Part shown: piece by piece, positions 58,501 through 64,000 of the stretch
Position numbering within the stretch: the first letter of the stretch is position 1
Layout of the letters: each line of letters opens with the position of its first letter
Assembly (NCBI GenBank): GCA_963920765.1
Contig: OY987246.1
Coordinates: forward strand, 14,070,868-14,134,867
Origin: Ulota crispa
Lineage: Eukaryota; Streptophyta; Bryopsida; Orthotrichales; Orthotrichaceae
Length of the DNA stretch: 64,000 nucleotides
Direction of reading: 5' to 3'
Translations under genes and position numbers: made by a program
Notes under the pieces: model-generated
The model's input: only the letters and a program-made list of their open reading frames with translations
Told to the model about the DNA's origin: nothing
Database searches by the model: none

Positions 58501-58909
58501 TATCACCATTCAGTCTTCAGGGGGTCTCTCTGAGTCTGATATTCAGAAGATGGTGAAGGACGCTGAGCTTTATGCGCAGAAGGATCAAGAGAGGAAGCAG
58601 CTTATCGATGCCAAGAACGATGCTGACACTACAATGTACTCTGTTGAAAAGAGTTTGAACGAGCACAAGGATAAGTTACCACAAGATGTTGTAGACGGCA
58701 TCACATCAGCAGTTGCGGATTTGAAAAAGGCAGTCGAGTCTGAAAATGTGGAAGACATCAAGCAGAAGACCTCTGCTGCTCAGACTGCGTCCATGAAAAT
58801 CGGGGAAACTTTGATGAAGAACCAGTCGTCAGGGAGTTCGGGGTCTGGACCCGCCGGTGGGCAAGCGGCTGAAGCTGAGTACGAGGATGTAAAGGAAGGA
58901 AAGAAGTAA
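55511..58909 (+). CDS. mtHSC70: Mitochondrial HSP70 chaperone
   Basis: ATP-driven chaperone of the mitochondrial matrix, working in presequence import and protein folding. Exons: 55511-55747, 56445-57011, 57659-58909, giving 684 residues, normal for the family. The start at 55511 opens an Arg/Ser-rich, acid-free presequence ([16 protein letters not shown]...). HSP70 signatures: [11 protein letters not shown] (about 62-72), [14 protein letters not shown] (247-260) and [15 protein letters not shown] (388-402). The interdomain linker [16 protein letters not shown] and a C-terminus in [10 protein letters not shown] are of the mitochondrial/DnaK type rather than cytosolic EEVD. All splice sites are GT-AG and phase 0. 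Intron 1 contains a tandem duplication with a decoy exon; intron 2 contains a foldback MITE. Reading frame intact. Confidence 0.97.
55936..56465 (+). repeat. Tandem duplication in HSP70 intron 1, including the exon 2 start
   Basis: Unit A (55936-56222) and unit B (56223-56465) both run from GTTTCAAYG through CTTATTTTTTGA, GATTGTAGTCTA and TTTGCAGGGAAT to TTACAAACTTGTTG and the first bases of exon 2. Unit A also has an internal 47-bp duplication (GTCAG.TTAAAACCTTCATT). Unit A ends in a 21-nt copy of the exon 2 start at 56202-56222. Confidence 0.88.
57060..57376. mobile_element. Foldback MITE in HSP70 intron 2
   Basis: Tips AAGGGAAAATTTC and GAAATTTTCCCTT; nearly the entire 317 bp is a hairpin, with CATGTCACTTCCTTCTCCCT and its inverse. 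The 8-bp flanks AAATTTTT and GAATTTTT match at 7 positions, which would fit a hAT-type insertion. It lies in the sense-neutral middle of the intron and does not touch splice sites. Confidence 0.88.
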
Positions 58910-61239
58910 AAATAAGGTATTTCAAAGTTTCTTTCCCAAGACTGGTGTATCAGGACAACAGTTCCTCTATCGGCTTGTGATCGTCAAAGTGCATCTTTAA
59001 GGGCGATTTTTTCATGCGTGGACTACTCTGAAGAAAGTGCGAGGCCAATTTTGGAGTAGAGAACACAGATTATGAAAGTGCTCATGGATAAAACTAGGAT
59101 GGATCTCTGGGTAGTGGGTGTCAACATTAAGAGTGCTTGCATCTGCCGAGTATGATGAAGCAGTGGGGAAGAAGGAAAGCTTGTTCGTAGAGTTTTGATC
59201 TGGATATCCACAGAACCCCTATTGTGGGGATTCTATAGTTCCTTGCATTGGTCATGTGCAGAAGAGAGTAGAGGTACATCGGTAGTTCAATTCATGTGGT
59301 TACAAAGAATTTCACGCTATTACCATCAGGTTTTGACGTTTTGTTCCCTGTGCCCATGTTTTCCACTTTCCAACTCTGGTCTAACAATCAGCCTTTGTCC
59401 TCAACGAGTAACACGGAGAGCGGAATGAGTATTTAATGGCCACGGCCCACGAAGGGGACAAACCTCTGATTCTATTGATGTACGGTTCTCCTAATGTTGT
59501 CCTTGATTTCTAAACGACCTATGACCTTAATTTTCTTCCATATTGCGACATGGAGTGTAAATGTTGCTAGTATCGCTGAAAGAAAGTTAATTTGCTTGCA
59601 AAGTTGCCAGTCAACTTATTAATCGCCAAAGAGATTTTTTTGCCAAATTCTACAAGTCTACAAGATTCCGGATGTAGTAGTACGGAGAACTTCACAACGT
59701 TAATTGTCTCAATTAGTATTACTGACACCAGATGCAAGATTTATCCCCTAATGAGAAGTCTGCAGTTGATAAATCTGCAGGTTGAACCGCTGAAAATTTA
59801 AGTAATAGGAAAGCAAATGATCTCATTCCGTGGTTCATGGACTAATGGAATATCTAACCACTTCATACTTGGATGCAGAAGTGACAAAGTTACAATGACC
59901 AATAACTGCGGACCAATGCATGATTTAACTTTTTATCAAGTGTTTGAATTAATCCCTAAATGTTTTGATTTCGGGTGGTCGTTCACTTGAGGTCAAGAAA
60001 TAACCTTGCACAAAAGTAAATTCAAAATTTCTACACTGTCTACAATTTGGTTGTTGTAGACCTTTGTAGATTTAATTGCCCATTGTTGAACAATTTTTTA
60101 ATTCAAACTCCAGCTTTTCCAGTCTCAAAGACTAAAACGATTGAAGTTAATCAAATTGTCAGTTGAGCTCTTTCAAAATAGGAGCAAGAATCTTGAACAA
60201 TCTTGAACTTCACTATTTGTTGCAAATAAATGACCGAAATATCTAAAATCATGTAACTACTAAGGAATGTAAGCTTGGACATAGTTTACCAAATTCAAAA
60301 TAAATTGGAGACACTAAATAATTTGTTCATTTTACACTGAGAATAGGCCGAAGATGTGGAAGTATCAAAGTATAGGTCCTTTCAAGCTTCATGAACACAT
60401 TCTACACAAACTTTGAGTACTACTTGGTTACGACCCTTGCAGGGCATGAGGATGCAAAAAAAAGAAGCAACAATTTATAAAACCAATATTCTTGGAGACT
60501 CCAGGTGTTTCTTGCACTCAGTAGAGTACAGGTCGATATTCCAAGTAAGCCAAAACCAAATCGCAACTGCGCATTCAAAAGTGATGAAGTAAGGCAAATG
60601 TAGAAGCAAACAAAAACACAAGAAAGAGAGCGTCCTTCATTTTCCACTTTGTACTGACAAAATTGATACATGTTTCTGATTGAATTCTGACGGTTTTCTA
60701 ATTTTATGTAAGATCGTTGGTATTCTAAGATCTTGATTCGTGAAAAGCACAATTCAGCGGGATTGTGCATGTTTTAGGTGCAAAAAGTTTTAACGCATAA
60801 CCAGAAAACTTGAAGAAAGCACTTCGTGGACGATCAAATGAATGAGCTCTCCGGACTCTGCATGCTAAAAGCTTATGATTTCGAGGCTCGAGCACAAGTT
60901 TTGATAATTTTGTCCATTTAAAACTTCCGGTTTGGCCAGCCCAACTTACACATGTAGTTCTTCATTATCAATATTTACGCGCCATGGTTGTGGATGCAAC
61001 ACTACTGTGCCTCACCAATTTTGCACAGCTCACCGCACTCCAGGTTTTAGAAGCCGGACATGGATGAGGTCATCGAAAACCAACACGGGGCTCTGAAATG
61101 CGCCATGCTATGCGATTGTAAAGCTTGATTCACCGTGTCCATCATCATACCTTGCATCTAAATTTATCATGCCAGGCCAATTCAGAGTGCCAGAATTGGG
61201 ACACTCCCCATTGTGCACACGAAACCCAGAAAGCGATGC
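58910..61239. other. 3' flank of HSP70 and spacer
   Basis: Presumed HSP70 3' UTR, then AT-rich DNA. Frames at 59592-59801 and 60770-60420 have no recognised domain. A TTAATCCCTAAATG at 59949 resembles a TTAA-element tip but no partner was found. Confidence 0.5.
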
Positions 61240-61482
61240 TTAGAAATGCGTGCTGGTTTCAAGGCAATGGATTTTAGCTTGCGTTGGACTAATATGGGGT
61301 TGGAGCATCTGTGGAAGACGCCATGCCTGGCCGAAGATTTGACCCAGCGGCACCAAGTCGGTGCTTGAAAGGCATCCTTCGTGATCGGTCTCATATCCTG
61401 ACTGCAACGAACTAATTATATATGCTGCGCCGACAACTAGCGTAGCCCACGGTAACCGTCGGAGCCTCTCAATGCAATTCAC
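61240..61482 (-). other. Unidentified 80-codon open frame
   Basis: Encodes a hydrophobic stretch (LPWATLVVGAAYIISSL) in an otherwise polar peptide. The frame extends upstream on the minus strand without a stop to about 61500 (TYVDAIVNCIERLRR). It may be an exon fragment of a host gene; no family recognised. It lies about 630 bp beyond the 3' end of the BURP gene, in a stretch more GC-rich than its left flank. Confidence 0.25.
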
Positions 61483-62109
61483 AATGGCATCGACGTAGGT
61501 GACGCCGTGATATTGCCGATGCGGCAGTGGGCGGTTTCTACGGTGCCAAAATGCGAGGCATCTCGTCCATTACTATGTATAAGATGGATGCACGTCAAAG
61601 CAATCTCGCATCTACGACAACCGGAAAGAGCACGCTTTTATTTTCACAAACATACAAAAGTGAGCATCCGGCCCTGCCGAGATCACTCACGCTCATACAC
61701 ACCACGACTGGCTCCTCACTCCAGTAACCCCGGAGGCCAGGACCATCCTGCACTCTCTCCAGGACCGTCCTCTCTACCACTGTCATGAAAGCCTACATTC
61801 ACAACACTATTACACAGTAACAAAACTCTCATCCCACGTCACCCGATGACCGGAGGGCTAGCTGCGTGACTTCCACCTCCGTCACGCGCTGCTCCCGTTC
61901 AATACAAAAAAAAACGCGATGCATAACCATACACTAAACAACATACAAAATCCCAGCATCGAGAACGGCAGGTTGGACTCGGTTCGGCCTCGGTACTCAT
62001 CCACACTCCAACGCAGGTGCGTTGAAGCCATCGGGCGGATCGTACCCCCGGACAGCGGCGTAGCTCATGAGCTGCTCGCCCCACCTTCCGATTGGGTCAC
62101 CGCCGGTGC

Positions 62110-63331
62110 TCACTCGCGCTCGGCGTCCGTCGTGTTAGTCGGCACGAACACCAGGTCGCTGTCGATCAGCATGTGGCACGCTTCGTCGCCGCGCGGGATG
62201 TTCAGCGCTCGGAACGCCGGGTGGGTGCTCAGCCACAGCGACGTGTCGATGTGACATACTCCCACCGCCTTGATGATGTCGCCGTCGCCTGCATGCGCTG
62301 GTTTGAGAGCGGCGGTGATGACCTTGGTGCCCGTCACGCGGTGACAGTAGTACGCCGCCGTGGGGAAGCTCACGGCGTGACACACCACGATCTTCTTGCC
62401 CTCGGCCACGGTCCCCTTGGCTACGCCCGTTATGGTGACAGGGGCCTTGGCGGCGGGGGCCGACGACGGCACGTTGCTGGTGGACAGCACCTTAACCCTG
62501 GAGCCCAGCTCGGCGGCCACGAAGTCGGCCATGGCCTCGGCGGACGCGGCGCAGCTCATGCTCTCCCCCGGCAGGGCTCCGGAGCCGCACAGGTACGCGG
62601 CGGTGGCGATGGCCGTGGCCATGTCGCTGTAGCGCGCGACGCCGAAGTGCCTGATCAGGTCGAGCGCGCTGGAGGAGGTGAGCGGTGGCAGCAGGCGGGC
62701 CGCGGAGGCCGTCAGAAAGGCCCTCTTGGGCGCAGCGTCGCGCAGATTCGCGTCCAGCGTGAGCTGGCCGCCCTCGACGAGCGCGGACTCCAGGAAGAAG
62801 TCCCGCTGCAGGTCGTTGATGGTGTGGATGGACGAGTCGCGCCGGACGCCATCGACCGGCGACAAGCCCAACGTGTGGAGCGCGCCGTCGACGCACTCCA
62901 GCCCGGCGGTGGAGCAAAGCGCCGCGATTTTGGCGGCATCGCTGGCTTGGCCCGCTCCGATGGGGGGTCGACCCCCAGTTACCTGCCAGGAGAGGAAAGA
63001 CAGGCACGAATCAGCCCACATTGGCCACTAACAGGATACTACCGGGACGTTAAGTTGTGGACTGCGTGCACGAGCATTACATGCTGCAGGACGACGAAGT
63101 TGAGGAGCACGAATCATGAACCAAGCCAGCACCTCCATGCAAAACTCCACACAAGCTGCTGTAAAAGGAGCAGAGCCGCCACCGCTCGGAATGAGAAATC
63201 AGAGCAATTCAACAACGAGAAATCAACGGAAAGGAGGACCGATGCATGCATGGTGGACCACTTACCGCGGTGAGAGCGCCCAGGATGAGCATGGTCTGCA
63301 GGACCGCCACGAAACGGAGCAGGATCGCCAT
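62110..63331 (-). CDS. Secreted BURP-domain protein
   Basis: Minus strand, exons 63331-63266 and 62982-62110, intron of 283 nt with GTAAGT and TGGCAG sites, 312 residues. Exon 1 is almost exactly a signal peptide (MAILLRFVAVLQTMLILGAL). The BURP domain occupies the C-terminal two thirds. It shows an FFLESAL block at 84-90, Cys-containing AAYLCGSG and SMSCAAS, and the defining Cys-His series with CH at 223, 235, 265 and 291, that is CHX10CHX28CHX24CH. It ends in LIDSDLVFVP. BURP proteins are plant-specific wall or apoplast proteins (USP, RD22, BNM2 and polygalacturonase beta-subunit types). There is no repeat-rich middle region, so this is a short-type member. GC-rich third positions contrast with the surrounding DNA. 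Exact biochemical role not predictable. Confidence 0.94.
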
Positions 63332-63483
63332 TTCGAAGGCGAGGCGCAGCTCGAGCGAGCACTCAACCCAAACGGGAAAGCGAATGAAGGAAGGATCGGG
63401 AGGAGCCGAGGAGGCACCGGGGAGAACTGGAGACGACTCGATCAGCAAGGCAGAGTGATTTCTCAAGCCGGGGAGGCCCCGCA

Positions 63484-63489
63484 TTTATA
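63484..63489 (-). promoter_or_regulatory. TATA box of BURP gene
   Basis: TATAAA on the minus strand (context CTTATAAATGC), about 153 nt upstream of the start codon, a normal distance for a short 5' UTR. Confidence 0.65.
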
Positions 63490-64000
63490 AGCACCCGCTG
63501 CGGAAGCAAATGATGATATTTCTCCGTTTCATGCATGCATATTTCCTCGCGACAGGCCATCCGCGACGCCGCTTGATCAGCGCCAGCCAGCGTGCAGCGT
63601 CCCCTGACGCTTGATCCGGGGATCACGGAGGAGTTTCGAGCCTTGACTGCTTCCGATCAGCGAGTACAACAACTAACGAGCTCCTGGGTTTATTGGGACC
63701 CAGCGCGCGCGGGCAATCGAGCCGTGATTCCGAAGCTATCTGCTGGCGCGGGGGGGGGGGGGGGGGGGGGGGGGGGGCTCCATGACAGTTACGTTGATTC
63801 ATGGCATGCGTCCTTGCGAGTGGGGCAGGACGCGCCGTGGGTGCCACTTTGGGGACCGACCCACCTGCGCAGCGCTGTTGCTGATTGTGAGTCCTGGCCA
63901 ACCCGTGCGATTTTCGAATCCTCACGTGGGTGATCCCGAAGGGGAAGTACCAGCACTGGGGCCTGGCTGCAGCTTGAATCACGTTCGCAGGTGTCGTTGT
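63490..64000. other. BURP upstream region, no gene seen
   Basis: GC-rich DNA with no supported coding sequence; probably BURP promoter. Contains a long G homopolymer. Confidence 0.5.
63750..63777 (+). repeat. 28-nt poly-G tract
   Basis: Uninterrupted run of 28 G about 420 bp upstream of the BURP start. Could form G-quadruplex structures; the length may be uncertain through sequencing error. Confidence 0.9.

Noticed and set aside
59949..59962. TTAATCCCTAAATG as another TTAA-element end
   Set aside because: No matching inverted end was found within 2 kb.
62092..63273. 393-codon open frame on the plus strand
   Set aside because: Antisense shadow of the GC-rich BURP gene; it crosses that gene's intron and shows no domain, whereas the minus strand has signal peptide, splice sites and the full BURP motif.

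Overview
This is a nuclear window from a land plant. The evidence is spliceosomal introns, two plant-type membrane-anchored UDP-xylose synthase genes, a BURP-domain protein gene (a plant-only family), a mitochondrial HSP70 gene and a plant CACTA (En/Spm) transposon. Short introns (mostly 70-400 bp), low gene density and a piggyBac-type element with many TTAA-flanked relatives make me lean towards a non-flowering plant such as a bryophyte or lycophyte. The sequence alone does not settle the species.

Only four host genes are convincing. Two UDP-glucuronate decarboxylase (UXS) paralogues lie in direct orientation at 2365-5154 and 27086-29549. Both have eight exons, a 30-nt microexon and a U12-type AT-AC first intron. 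A mitochondrial HSP70 gene with three exons lies at 55511-58909. A secreted BURP-domain protein with two exons lies on the minus strand at 63331-62110. The UXS pair supplies UDP-xylose for cell-wall synthesis in the Golgi, HSP70 works in mitochondrial import and folding, and the BURP protein is predicted to be secreted to the wall. I see no operon-like or pathway link beyond the tandem UXS duplication.

Everything else is AT-rich repeat DNA, much of which can be parsed. From 7400 to 16620 lies a decayed piggyBac element with TTAA target-site duplications and CCC-starting ends. Its minus-strand transposase is a pseudogene, and a 3-kb CACTA element sits inside it. Short TTAA elements (about 230 bp and about 930 bp) with similar tips are scattered at 6.2-6.7, 20.2, 21.5-24.0, 30.4, 31.9 and 35.8/54.2 kb. 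Two of them contain a second copy of their own family. From 35.5 to 54.5 kb is a four-layer nest: a foldback MITE, split by a 0.37-kb element, split by a TTAA element, split by a 17.4-kb CACTA transposon carrying tnp2, DUF4218, DUF4216 and Transposase_24-type coding remnants. An intact paralogue at 30017-30382 shows one layer before insertion.

The least familiar structure is a foldback element at about 25479-26222. Both inverted-repeat arms end in homologous, oppositely oriented 22-bp minisatellites (8 and 9-10 units). Two relatives at 25058 and 13552 have only about two diverged units per arm. I find no rRNA, no convincing tRNA and no CRISPR array.
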